A stretch of 64,000 nt of DNA from JALCOL01 sp022649665. Its GTDB lineage: Bacteria; Bacillota; Bacilli; Lactobacillales; Enterococcaceae. A model generated the notes under the pieces. The model was not told the origin of the DNA, ran no database searches, and saw only the letters and a list, made by a program, of their open reading frames with translations. Of the stretch, positions 24,665 through 33,253 are shown in pieces; the stretch's first letter is position 1; every line of letters starts with the position of its first letter. The stretch lies in the NCBI GenBank assembly GCA_030372335.1, contig JAUDCW010000006.1; one strand, given 5' to 3'. Position numbers and translations under genes: made by a program.

Positions 24665-27454
24665 CTATACGTTCAGTGTTTCTTCTTTCGAAAACATATT
24701 TTCATCATCGACTTCATCTTCGCCGGCAACGGGTTCGATCTTCACTGCGCAGACTTTGAATTCTGGAATGAAGGCGATGTCGTCAGTTGCAGAGTTCGTC
24801 AATTCGTTGGCATTGCCGTCTGGGAAGTGGAACGTCATGAAGACAGAATCTGCCATCACGCGGTCGCCAACTGCAGCATTCGTTTCGATGACGCCGCGGC
24901 GGGAAGCAACCCGGACTTTATCGCCATCTTGGATGCCCAAACGATTCGCATCTTCAAAGTTGATCTCGATATAAGATTCGTTCGAGATTTGATTGATCCC
25001 TTCCGTCCGGCCAGTCATCGCACGCGCATTGTAATGGTAAAGCATGCGGCCTGTCGAAAGCAGGAATGGATATTCGGCATCCGGCAGTTCGCGGGATGGT
25101 TTGTATGGGATCGCCATGAACAAGCCTTTGCCGCGGGCGAATTTGCCGACGTGCATGATCGGGGTGCCCGGATCGTCCAAAGTACGGCATGGCCATTGCA
25201 GACCGCCCGTTTCTTCCAAACGACGGTAGTTGACCCCGCCGAATGTCGGCATCACACTTGCCATTTCATCCATGATGTCGCTTGCGGAATCGTAATCCAT
25301 CGGGTAGCCCATGCGGGTCGCGATCTCACAGAAGACTTTGAAGTCTTCGCGCGCTTCGCCGCGCGGTTCGATCGCTTTTCTGACGCGTTGGATCCGGCGT
25401 TCCGTATTCGTGAACGTCCCGTCTTTTTCAGCATAGCTGATCCCTGGCAGGATCACGTCTGCATATTCAGCGGTTTCCGTCATGAAGAGTTCTTGCAATA
25501 CGAAGAAGTCAAGACTTTCGAGTGCGCGTCGGACATGATTCGTGTCCGGATCAGTCACGATCGGATCTTCCCCGAAAATGTACAAGCCTTTGATATCGCC
25601 TTCGATCGCAGCCGGGAAGACTTGTGTCGATGTTTTCCCGATTTTCGGATTCAGCTTAGTATCCCAAGCCTTTTCGAATTTCGCAAGAACTTCCGGATTT
25701 GCTACTTTTTGGTAGCCTGGGAAGTCAAATGGCGAACAGCCCATGTCGCAAGCCCCTTGGACGTTGTTTTGTCCACGAAGCGGATTGACGCCGCAGCCGG
25801 CGCGGCCGATCTTGCCGACAAGCATTGCAATGTTCGACATGCTCATAACGCCTTCAGTACCCGTCGTATGTTCCGTAACACCGAGGCAGTAGATGATCGG
25901 CGCTTTGTCCGCTTTGGCATACATTTCAGCGGCTTTGATCAAGTCATCCGCATTGATCTCGCAGATTTCCGCCACTTTTTCCGGCGTATAATCTTTGACG
26001 AGTTCTTTCATTTCTTCATAGCCTTCAGTCCGTTCAGCGACGAATTTCTCATCGACCAGACCTTCATTGATGATGACATTCATCAAACCGTTGGCAAAGG
26101 CAACGTTCGTTCCTGCTTTGACTTGCAAATGCATCGTAGCTTCATTCACCAAGTCGATCCGGCGCGGGTCAACGACGATCAATTTTGCGCCATTAGCGAC
26201 GGCTTCGCGAATTTGCGTTCCGATGACCGGATGCGCTTCGGTCGTGTTGGAGCCGACCAAGAGGATCGTGTCGACATCCGTCGTGATGTCTTCGATCGTA
26301 TTCGTCATCGCCCCGCTCCCAAGGGTGTTGGCCAAGCCATGAACACTGGCAGAGTGGCAGACCCGCGCGCAGTTATCAACGTTGTTCGTTTCAAATGCAG
26401 TGCGTACCATTTTCTCAAATACAAAGTTGTCTTCATTAGTCGAACGCGAGCAGGAGAAGCCGGCCAGACTGTCGGCACCGTATTCTTCTTTTAATTCAGA
26501 GAATTTTTTCGTAACGAGTTCCAGCGCTTCGTCCCAAGTTGCCGGAACGAATTCGCCGTTGCGTTTGATCAGCGGAGTCGTCAAACGATCGCCGGAGCTG
26601 ACAAATTTGTAAGAACCGAATTTGCCTTTGACGCACAACAGATTTTTGTTTGCAGCGCCGTTGGCTGGTTCAACGCCAACTACTTTATTGTTTTTAACGA
26701 CCAAGTCCATTTGGCAGCCAGTTCCGCAATGCGGACAAGTCGTCCGAACGCGTTTCGTTTGCCATACGCGGTAATGTTGATGATCTTTTTCGGTCAATGC
26801 GCCGGTCGGGCAGACTGAAACGCAGTTGCCGCAAGATTCGCAGATCGATTGATCCCAATCTTCACCGTAGCTCGGCATCATTTTCGTGTCGAACCCGCGG
26901 CGGGCGATCGCTACCACGTCACGCCCTTGGCGCAATTGGCAGACCCGCGAACATTTGCGGCACATGATACATTTTTCCGGATCATAGTTGAAGAACGGAT
27001 TTGTCGTATCTTGCGTATTCGCCGGCTGGCGTTTGCCGAAGAAGCTTGAGCGCGGCATATCATATTCCAAGCTGTAGTCTTGCAGTTTGCATTCGCCGTT
27101 AGACGAGCAGTTGAAGCAGTCAAGCGTGTGGTTGCTGAGCAAAAGGTCCAAAACAAAACGGCGCGAATTGCGGACTTTTTCGTTTTGGGTGAAAATGTTC
27201 ATGCCTTCTTGGGCATGTGCGGTACAAGCAGTGACTAATCCGCCTTTGCGGCCGCCTTCGACTTCAACGACACACATCCGGCAAGAACCGTCAGGCGACA
27301 ATTCTTTCAGATGGCACAATGTTGGAATTTCGATTCCCGCTGCTTCAGCAGCTTGGAGGATCGTTGTTTCTTTCGGAACAGTTACTTCGCTTCCATCGAT
27401 CGTCAGCGTAACTGTAGGAATTTTGATTTCAGTTTTCGCATTCATTTCCATCAT
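24665..27454 (-). CDS. fdsA: NAD-dependent formate dehydrogenase, molybdenum catalytic subunit
   Basis: 929 residues. N-terminal NuoG-like part: 2Fe-2S cysteines (CHL...CRMC), a D-C-x2-C cluster (CFNCSSNGEC), two 4Fe-4S motifs (CIMCRKCSRVC and CESCGNCVSVC). Then the molybdopterin domain opening CPHCGTGCQ. The metal-ligand position, in NNVDNCARVCH, is Cys366 followed by His, i.e. a cysteine rather than selenocysteine enzyme. C-terminal dinucleotide-binding domain. Oxidises formate to CO2. ATG 27454 overlaps the fdsB stop (TAATG); AGGAGG lies in the fdsB 3' end. Gene order matches fdsGBA. Confidence 0.93.
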   Translation of the reverse strand: MMEMNAKTEIKIPTVTLTIDGSEVTVPKETTILQAAEAAGIEIPTLCHLKELSPDGSCRMCVVEVEGGRKGGLVTACTAHAQEGMNIFTQNEKVRNSRRFVLDLLLSNHTLDCFNCSSNGECKLQDYSLEYDMPRSSFFGKRQPANTQDTTNPFFNYDPEKCIMCRKCSRVCQLRQGRDVVAIARRGFDTKMMPSYGEDWDQSICESCGNCVSVCPTGALTEKDHQHYRVWQTKRVRTTCPHCGTGCQMDLVVKNNKVVGVEPANGAANKNLLCVKGKFGSYKFVSSGDRLTTPLIKRNGEFVPATWDEALELVTKKFSELKEEYGADSLAGFSCSRSTNEDNFVFEKMVRTAFETNNVDNCARVCHSASVHGLANTLGSGAMTNTIEDITTDVDTILLVGSNTTEAHPVIGTQIREAVANGAKLIVVDPRRIDLVNEATMHLQVKAGTNVAFANGLMNVIINEGLVDEKFVAERTEGYEEMKELVKDYTPEKVAEICEINADDLIKAAEMYAKADKAPIIYCLGVTEHTTGTEGVMSMSNIAMLVGKIGRAGCGVNPLRGQNNVQGACDMGCSPFDFPGYQKVANPEVLAKFEKAWDTKLNPKIGKTSTQVFPAAIEGDIKGLYIFGEDPIVTDPDTNHVRRALESLDFFVLQELFMTETAEYADVILPGISYAEKDGTFTNTERRIQRVRKAIEPRGEAREDFKVFCEIATRMGYPMDYDSASDIMDEMASVMPTFGGVNYRRLEETGGLQWPCRTLDDPGTPIMHVGKFARGKGLFMAIPYKPSRELPDAEYPFLLSTGRMLYHYNARAMTGRTEGINQISNESYIEINFEDANRLGIQDGDKVRVASRRGVIETNAAVGDRVMADSVFMTFHFPDGNANELTNSATDDIAFIPEFKVCAVKIEPVAGEDEVDDENMFSKEETLNV

Positions 27455-28752
27455 TACCAAATTACCTCCTGGACTTCTTTGGCTTCCCAGTTGATCGCAT
27501 GTTTGAAGTCATCCGGGAACAGTTTCATCGCACTGACCATCGAGTTGGCAACCGATTGTCCCAAACCGCAAGCCGACATTTGCGTCACATGCGTCAGCAT
27601 GCTTTCGAAGACTTCCATATCGCCCGGTTTACCTTCACCTTTTTGGAATTTTTGCAGCAATTCAAGAATGCGCTGCGTGCCCAAACGGCACGGGGTACAT
27701 TTTCCGCAAGATTCATGCACGAAGAACGCTGCGACATTTGCCAAATAATCAACGACATTGACACTGTTGTCCATGACAACGAGTGCGCCGGAACCGATCG
27801 ACAGCTCATGTTCCCACATGCTTTCATAGGAATAGTTGCAGTCTTGGATCTGTCCCATCGTACCGAGCGGGCCCGATTGGCCGCCGAAGTGGATGAATTT
27901 GAGCGGACGCCCCGTTGAAGAGCCGCCGCCGAATTCTTCTGAATAAATGATATCAGTCAACGGTGTGCCCAAGTTGATTTCGTACATTCCGCGGTTTTTG
28001 ACGTGCCCCGAAAGGCAGATCAACTTCGTGCCGCCGCTTTGCGGAGTTCCGAGATCCAAGAACCCTTGGCCGCCAAGACTCAAAATAACGGGCACGCTGG
28101 CAAATGATTCGACGTTGTTGACAAGAGTCGGTTTTCCGTATAGACCAACATCAGCCAAGTGCGGCGGTTTCACGCGCGGACGGCCAGTCTTGCCTTCGAT
28201 CGAGTTCAATAGTGCTGAGTTTTCGCCGCAAATATAAGCGCCGGCGCCGGAGACGACTTCGATGTCATAATTGAAACCGTTGATCCCTAAAATATTTTCG
28301 CCGAGCAGGTTGTTTTCGCGGGCATTTTCAAGTGCTTGCTGGAAAATTTGATGGACATTGCGGTATTCGCCGCGAATATAGATGTAGCCTTTCTTCGCTT
28401 TGAACAGGTAGCCCGCGATCGTCATCCCTTCAATGACTGACAGCGGATCGAATTCAAGCAGTGCTTTGTCCTTGAATGTTCCTGGTTCCCCTTCGTCGCC
28501 GTTACAAACGACGTATTTCGTGTCGCCTTTCGCAAAATACAAATGGCGCCATTTTTTGCCGAGCGGATAAGCTGCACCGCCGCGTCCGCGGAGGTTCGCT
28601 GTATCGAGTTCGTCGAGGATTTTTTCTTTATCCATCGCTGCGGCTTTTTCTAGTCCGCGATATCCGCCGAGTGCCCGATATTCCAAGACGTCTGTACAGT
28701 CGTCCATTTTGCCGAAACGTGCTGTTAAAACTGCTTGATTTCTCTCCATCAT
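27454..28752 (-). CDS. fdsB: Formate dehydrogenase diaphorase subunit (NuoF-like)
   Basis: 432 residues. NADH/FMN-binding NuoF domain: GRGGAAYPLGKKW, CNGDEGEPGTFKD, GAGAYICGEN. C-terminal 4Fe-4S ligands in ESCGKCTPCR plus a later Cys. Lacks the N-terminal thioredoxin-like extension of HydB/FdsB long forms. Passes electrons between NAD and the iron-sulfur chain of FdsA. AGGAGG directly upstream of the ATG. Confidence 0.92.
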   Translation of the reverse strand: MMERNQAVLTARFGKMDDCTDVLEYRALGGYRGLEKAAAMDKEKILDELDTANLRGRGGAAYPLGKKWRHLYFAKGDTKYVVCNGDEGEPGTFKDKALLEFDPLSVIEGMTIAGYLFKAKKGYIYIRGEYRNVHQIFQQALENARENNLLGENILGINGFNYDIEVVSGAGAYICGENSALLNSIEGKTGRPRVKPPHLADVGLYGKPTLVNNVESFASVPVILSLGGQGFLDLGTPQSGGTKLICLSGHVKNRGMYEINLGTPLTDIIYSEEFGGGSSTGRPLKFIHFGGQSGPLGTMGQIQDCNYSYESMWEHELSIGSGALVVMDNSVNVVDYLANVAAFFVHESCGKCTPCRLGTQRILELLQKFQKGEGKPGDMEVFESMLTHVTQMSACGLGQSVANSMVSAMKLFPDDFKHAINWEAKEVQEVIW

Positions 28753-28764
28753 TTTTCCTCCTAC

Positions 28765-29253
28765 TTATAACTCAGGGTAGCGCCCGTCGCGCAGATCTTT
28801 GACCAATTGTTCGATCTTGGCAGGATTCAAATTGCCAAATACCGTATCTTTGATCTTGATGACTGGACCTTGTCCGCAAGCCCCGACACACGGAATGCCG
28901 TGGTACATGAACAGGTTGTCATCTGTCGCTTCGTTTTCTTTGACTCCAAGAGCTTTTTCAAGACTTTGCATGACCATCGTTCCGCCGGAAAAATGGCAAG
29001 GGGAGCTGCTGCACACTTTGATCGTGTAGCGTGCTTGCGGCGTATCCTTCAAAATCGCGTAAAAGCTGATGATCTCGTAAACCCGCGTTTCTTTCATATG
29101 TAGTCGATCAGCGACCAACTGGGCAGTTTCCTGATCAATGTAGCCTTCAGGAGAGGCGAATTGCAAATCAATCAAAATATTGAGGATCTTTTCAGGGTTC
29201 GCACCGTGGCGATCGATAATTTTCTCTTTTTCGTCAATGATCAAAGTAGGCAT
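28765..29253 (-). CDS. fdsG: Formate dehydrogenase 2Fe-2S subunit (NuoE-like)
   Basis: 162 residues from ATG 29253 (AAAGGAG upstream). Thioredoxin-like ferredoxin with ligands CSSSPC and CVGAC, the C-x4-C...C-x3-C pattern of NuoE/FdsG. Docks onto the NuoF-like subunit. With the next two genes it forms a compact cytosolic NAD-linked formate dehydrogenase; hydrogenase subunits were not found nearby. Confidence 0.92.
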   Translation of the reverse strand: MPTLIIDEKEKIIDRHGANPEKILNILIDLQFASPEGYIDQETAQLVADRLHMKETRVYEIISFYAILKDTPQARYTIKVCSSSPCHFSGGTMVMQSLEKALGVKENEATDDNLFMYHGIPCVGACGQGPVIKIKDTVFGNLNPAKIEQLVKDLRDGRYPEL

Positions 29254-29273
29254 CTTTTTTTCTCCTTTTTCTT

Positions 29274-29873
29274 TCAGCTTATCGCACATTGGCAAGCAGT
29301 GTGCGGGGCAAACCACATCAAGCGCTGCTGCTGATCGCGGCAGATCGAAACTTGATCCAGAAGCGGATCAGCCGCATCTTCCAAATATACATCTGCCAGA
29401 TCGAATACTTTGGCAGCCGTTGGTTTGATCCGTTTCTTCTGATTATTCATCATCACGAATACTCCCGGCACGATCAGCTCGCGCAGCGAATTCGATTCGC
29501 AGATGATCAAGGCATTTTTTGGAACTTGTTTCATAAACGCCAAAAAACCGTCCAGGAGATGGTCTTCGAACGCTTTTAATAGGTAAACTTTTTCCGCGCC
29601 GGCTTTCAAGAGTTCCATTGTATCTTTCGTGCCGCGCTTTGTTTCTTCCGTCAAGTCGAAACCATCCGAGATGCTGGTGCAGATCCCGCAGCCTTCGCCG
29701 CCGCGCTGGCATTTGCCGCGTGCGCCAGTGATCGTAATGATCTTGACCGCGTAAATCGGATACTCCGCTTTGAACCGTTTGATCAACTGACGCGCAACAG
29801 TGGTTTTGCCACTGTTGCGTCCAGTTGAACCGATTTGGATCATTTGCGGAACATTGCTTAACATTGTTTTCAA
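29274..29873 (-). CDS. mobB: MobB-like P-loop NTPase
   Basis: 199 residues from TTG 29873 directly after the focA stop, with AGGTGA at five bases; an ATG nine bases later is the alternative. P-loop GSTGRNSGKTT at the N-terminus, a distinctive cysteine group CQRGGEGCGIC near residue 55, and SLRELIVPG. Resembles MobB and related NTPases that aid molybdenum cofactor guanylation or insertion. The cysteine cluster is not in E. coli MobB, so a specialised maturation role for this enzyme is possible. Located between focA and fdsG. Confidence 0.65.
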   Translation of the reverse strand: MKTMLSNVPQMIQIGSTGRNSGKTTVARQLIKRFKAEYPIYAVKIITITGARGKCQRGGEGCGICTSISDGFDLTEETKRGTKDTMELLKAGAEKVYLLKAFEDHLLDGFLAFMKQVPKNALIICESNSLRELIVPGVFVMMNNQKKRIKPTAAKVFDLADVYLEDAADPLLDQVSICRDQQQRLMWFAPHTACQCAIS

Positions 29874-30686
29874 TTAAATCACCTGTTCCACGTTTTTCAC
29901 AGATTCTTCTGCCGGAACTTTTGCCGGGCGATTTGCGAAGTAAACTGGTACTGCCAAGAATAGTGCTCCGCCGATCGCGTTGCCGATAAATACATAAACG
30001 ATGTTTGCTAATGCTTGTCCCCAAGTGATCGCGCCGCCAGCAAAGATTGCTGCAGGCAGGATGAAAGCATTAGCCACCACGTGCTGGAAGCCGCTGACAA
30101 CAAAGATCATGATCGGGAACCAAATGCCGATCAGTTTGCCGACAAAGCTCTTGCTCATCGCACCCAGGAAAACTGCCATACATACGAAGATATTGCAGCC
30201 GACTCCTGAAACGATAGCTTGAAGCGGTGAATCGCCGACTTTTGCAGCCGCCACCGCGATCGTTTTCGCGGCGAAGTCGCCTTCAGTAAGCCCAACGATG
30301 TGGCCGAAGAACAGTGCCACGAGCAGACCGCCGATACAGTTTGTGATCAAAACCAAGATCCAGTTGCTGGCCAAGTCGCCAAGACCGGTTTTCTTTTCCA
30401 GCCAGCCGAATGTCATGACCATCATATTCCCAGTCACCAGCTCGCCGCCCAAAAATGTCAGCGCGATCAGGCCGATCGGGAAAAGACAGGCGCCCAAGAA
30501 TGAATTGAAGCTGCCCCATTCTTTTGGTGCAGTGCCGGAAACACGAACAAATGCCAGATACCCAAGCGCGATACACACGCCGGCCATAATTCCTAGAAGT
30601 GTCAATTTGGCAAGATTCAATTTACTCTTAACAACTGCCTTATTGCTTAACAAATCAATTGTTTCTACTGTAGAAAAACTATCCAT
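29874..30686 (-). CDS. focA: Formate/nitrite transporter family channel
   Basis: 270 residues, six membrane helices. FNT hallmarks: LGGELVTGNMM in the Omega-loop region and VVANAFILPAAI with an FQHVVANAF histidine that would be the central pore His. Passes formate (or nitrite, hydrosulfide). Being inside the formate dehydrogenase operon, formate is the likely substrate. Start overlaps the mobA stop by eight bases. Confidence 0.92.
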   Translation of the reverse strand: MDSFSTVETIDLLSNKAVVKSKLNLAKLTLLGIMAGVCIALGYLAFVRVSGTAPKEWGSFNSFLGACLFPIGLIALTFLGGELVTGNMMVMTFGWLEKKTGLGDLASNWILVLITNCIGGLLVALFFGHIVGLTEGDFAAKTIAVAAAKVGDSPLQAIVSGVGCNIFVCMAVFLGAMSKSFVGKLIGIWFPIMIFVVSGFQHVVANAFILPAAIFAGGAITWGQALANIVYVFIGNAIGGALFLAVPVYFANRPAKVPAEESVKNVEQVI

Positions 30687-31299
30687 TTTTATTTTCCTCC
30701 ATTCTTTGCTCCTCCCAGCGGTATAGGTCCGCCGGCGTGTTCACATTGCTAAAATCTAATGACAGATCTTGCGGGACGGTCACGACTTGAACGTTCAACG
30801 CATCGAAATGTCTGCGGATCTGTCCTTCTCCGGCAGCCAGCTGACTTTCGAACGTCGCGAGACAACTCTGATGATAAAAAGCAAATAATGTCTCTAACCG
30901 ATCTTGATAGCGATACAAAATCACTTGCGCATCCGCCTGTCCTGCTTCTGCTAAACGCTTGATCCCCTCAAGCGAAAGATGCGGCATATCGCAGGCTGTC
31001 AAAAACACATAAGGAGTTTTTGCACTTTTCAACCCTGTTGCTAGTCCGCCAAGCGGTCCCGCCGCTTGATAGCGGTCAGTCCAGATCGGAAGCGACTGAA
31101 ACGCTTCGATCTTGGAAAACTTCTTTGTGGTATCTGCAACGAGCACGACTTCAGGAAAAATTTTTTTCAGTTTTGCGGCAGTCTGCGGAACAACATAATG
31201 ACCATTTACATGTAATAATGCCTTATCAAATCCCATTCGCGAACTTTTTCCGCCACCGAGGATCACTCCTGTCGCTTCACTCAGCTGCAAACCATTCAA
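30679..31299 (-). CDS. mobA: Molybdenum cofactor guanylyltransferase
   Basis: Up to 206 residues. Nucleotidyltransferase motif LGGGKSSRMGFDKALL, TACDMPHLS metal-binding site and a C-terminal NVNTPADL. Adds GMP to Mo-molybdopterin to give the bis-MGD cofactor needed by FdsA. No ATG exists: TTG at 31299 abuts the AAGGGGG site, whereas TTG at 31290 has nine-base spacing and may be the true start. First gene of the mobA-focA-mobB-fdsGBA-moeA operon. Confidence 0.9.
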   Translation of the reverse strand: MNGLQLSEATGVILGGGKSSRMGFDKALLHVNGHYVVPQTAAKLKKIFPEVVLVADTTKKFSKIEAFQSLPIWTDRYQAAGPLGGLATGLKSAKTPYVFLTACDMPHLSLEGIKRLAEAGQADAQVILYRYQDRLETLFAFYHQSCLATFESQLAAGEGQIRRHFDALNVQVVTVPQDLSLDFSNVNTPADLYRWEEQRMEENKNG

Positions 31300-31381
31300 C
31301 CCCCTTGTTCATAGATTTTAGCCTAGGCAAAAAACTGTTGGAAAGATAATAAAAAATTATTTTTTCCGCTAGCACAAGTTT

Positions 31382-31409
31382 ATTATAAAGCGTTACCATC
31401 GTTAGTCAA
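31382..31409 (-). promoter_or_regulatory. Promoter of the formate dehydrogenase operon
   Basis: Minus-strand TTGACT (31404-31409), 16 bp, TATAAT (31382-31387). It would give a leader of about 75-80 nt before mobA. No molybdenum-cofactor riboswitch was recognised in that leader. Confidence 0.75.
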
Positions 31410-31458
31410 CCATGAAATTCTTTTAATAACTTATTCAATTTCAGATCTTTTATCGAAA

Positions 31459-31601
31459 TAGGTATTACCTAACTTTGTGAAGATATGACCTCATATAATA
31501 TAACATAAAAAAATTATCGCGATCTGCTATGATACACTAAGATCGCGATAGAGATAGGTATTGTGAGTTTTTTAACAAAGTCTCAGTATTTCTATTAGGT
31601 A
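31459..31601. promoter_or_regulatory. Three TAGGTA motifs upstream of the formate dehydrogenase promoter
   Basis: TAGGTATTACCTA (31459-31471) is a near-perfect palindrome about 50 bp upstream of the -35. Single TAGGTA sites occur at 31555-31560 and 31596-31601. Possible binding sites for an unidentified regulator. The whole 31300-31776 gap is far more AT-rich than the flanking genes and contains no gene. Confidence 0.35.
31507..31550 (-). terminator. Orphan minus-strand terminator
   Basis: TATCGCGATC (31515-31524) pairs perfectly with GATCGCGATA (31541-31550), 16-nt loop, followed on the minus strand by seven T. It lies downstream of another terminator, so it may end an unseen short transcript or block read-through into the formate dehydrogenase operon. 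Confidence 0.6.
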
Positions 31602-31658
31602 CAGTTTACTCAAACGAAAATTTTTTTCACAAGGATAGGATGCTTTACAGGCAAAAAT

Positions 31659-31717
31659 AAAAAAACTTGCACATCCGTCGATCTTTCTCATTTTCAATGT
31701 GCAGCAATTCTTTTTTT
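31659..31717 (-). terminator. Bidirectional terminator after the dioxygenase gene
   Basis: TGCACAT (31668-31674) pairs with ATGTGCA (31697-31703). Runs of A before and T after make it work on both strands; on the minus strand it follows the dioxygenase stop by about 75 bases. Confidence 0.55.
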
Positions 31718-31776
31718 CGTTATCTTTTAATAGATAATAAGACGGCCTGATGTTTTTTAATCGTGAAATTTTGCAC

Positions 31777-32724
31777 TTATTCGCCGAAAAGCGGCGGCAA
31801 GAGCGATTCGATCTCTAAACGCCGCGCTTCTAATTCAGGCGGCAGCATGAGCGCAGTACCGCTCTTGTCATAAGTCTCGTCAACAAAAAAACCGGGCCCT
31901 TCCGTTGAGAGTTCCAAGAGCACACCGGGCGCCGCCCCGAAATAGATCGACTGAAAATACTTCCGGTCAACGATCTCTGAAACTTGGAGCCCAAAACTTT
32001 TCAGCCGGTCATGCCAAAAGATAAGCGACTCGGTATCGCTGACCCGCTGCGCTGTATGGTGGATCCGGCCGAATCCGGGATTTTGCACTTCGTCATCGCT
32101 GCGCTTGACCAAAATGCTCGCCGCATTTCCGCCGCCGTCCACTTCATAAAAAAGAAACTCTTCCGACTCACCAGTCAGCTCATACGCCAGAACATCGCGC
32201 AAGATCATGTCCAGCGGGCGGATGTCTTTCATTTCAAAGACGAGCGGGCCGAGTCCGATAATGCCGTAATTTGCCGGGACATCACTTTTTTTCCACGGAG
32301 TCCCGCCCAGCTCGCCGGCATCCCATTCATCTGAAATCAGTGCATAATGCATCCCGTCAGCGTCTTCAAATGGCAGGATCTTTTCACCGAATAAATCAGC
32401 GATTTCACCGGTCACAACTTCCAAACGTTTAAAACGCTCCTGCCACCAGCCGAGTGCTTCATCATTTCTGACTCGCAGCGTCACTAAGCTGACACCATCT
32501 GTCCAGCCGGTTCCGCGTTCTTGATCGGGAAAAGCAAAAAAATCTAAAATACTTCCGGCTGAGCCGTTATCATCCGAGAAATAAAGATGATAAGCCGTCC
32601 ACTCGTCGTGGTTGACCGTCTTTTTGACAAAACGCATCCCGAGGATCTCACGGAAGAAGCGCAAACATTCATTTGCATCGCGGACCATCCCAGTCACATG
32701 ATGGATCCCTCTGATTTCATACAT
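31777..32724 (-). CDS. Ring-cleaving dioxygenase / glyoxalase (VOC) family protein
   Basis: 315 residues from ATG 32724 (GGGAGG eight bases upstream); longer in-frame starts lack a site. Two tandem VOC modules: the first begins IRGIHHVTGMVRDANECLRF, the second GRIHHTAQRVSDTES, each with a HH metal-ligand pair and later Glu (VLLELST). Similar to MhqO/MhqA-type proteins of Bacillus that are induced by quinones and extradiol ring-cleavage substrates. Physiological substrate unknown. Stand-alone gene. Confidence 0.85.
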   Translation of the reverse strand: MYEIRGIHHVTGMVRDANECLRFFREILGMRFVKKTVNHDEWTAYHLYFSDDNGSAGSILDFFAFPDQERGTGWTDGVSLVTLRVRNDEALGWWQERFKRLEVVTGEIADLFGEKILPFEDADGMHYALISDEWDAGELGGTPWKKSDVPANYGIIGLGPLVFEMKDIRPLDMILRDVLAYELTGESEEFLFYEVDGGGNAASILVKRSDDEVQNPGFGRIHHTAQRVSDTESLIFWHDRLKSFGLQVSEIVDRKYFQSIYFGAAPGVLLELSTEGPGFFVDETYDKSGTALMLPPELEARRLEIESLLPPLFGE

Positions 32725-32790
32725 CGCACGCGCCTCCCTCAATTTAAGCGATAATTCCATCATTGCTTTGACCGCCGCCTCAATAAATAC

Positions 32791-32820
32791 GGGACCGTGA
32801 CAAAGTTTCGTCATGGTCCC
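32791..32820 (-). terminator. Hairpin after the small membrane protein gene (3' element-like copy F)
   Basis: GGGACC-g-TGAC (32791-32801) pairs with GTCA-t-GGTCCC (32810-32820). The loop core resembles the GACAAAAGTC core of the dispersed element, but no box or strong T-run is present. Confidence 0.45.
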
Positions 32821-32864
32821 AGATATCTGAAAACAATTTTCTTATATTCAAAACTTTCGCCGGT

Positions 32865-33200
32865 TTACAGCCACTCTTCGACTAACGACATGAATTTATT
32901 TTTCAAGTCTTGTGTCGTATCTTTTAAATTTTCCCCGTAAACCGAAATTTTATCTTTGCTGTTTTTGACCCGATCAAATAAAGTCATCAGCGACGTCAAG
33001 TCTTCATCTGAAAGATGATCGACCAGCTGCAGGAGTTTTTGATTGCCATCGAATTTTTCGTTAACAAATCGTTTGACTGCCGTGCGGTTTTTCTTATAAC
33101 GGATCTTTTCTGTCAGCTGGCCCGAGATCGCCATCCCCACGCCAAAGCCCACGATCGTCACCGTTCCGATTCCAAGTAAAACTTTCGTCGATTTTTTCAT
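32865..33200 (-). CDS. Small single-pass membrane protein of unknown function
   Basis: 111 residues from ATG 33200 (AAAGGGG upstream). Residues about 7-27 form one glycine-rich membrane helix, followed by a basic stretch (KIRYKKNRTAVKRF) and an amphipathic, mostly helical cytoplasmic part. Layout resembles YtxH-like stress proteins, but no firm family match. Transcribed in line with the rRNA methyltransferase gene 53 bp upstream. Confidence 0.65.
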   Translation of the reverse strand: MKKSTKVLLGIGTVTIVGFGVGMAISGQLTEKIRYKKNRTAVKRFVNEKFDGNQKLLQLVDHLSDEDLTSLMTLFDRVKNSKDKISVYGENLKDTTQDLKNKFMSLVEEWL

Positions 33201-33253
33201 ATGATCGGCCCCTTTGCTATTTTCTTCATCGTACCACAATGAAAGCGGCATTG

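Noticed and set aside
24827..26494. 555-codon open frame on the plus strand
   Set aside because: Antisense to fdsA. Composition and lack of motifs show it is a shadow frame.
31300..31380. Molybdenum-cofactor riboswitch before mobA
   Set aside because: The leader is short and AT-rich, and shows none of the expected paired elements.
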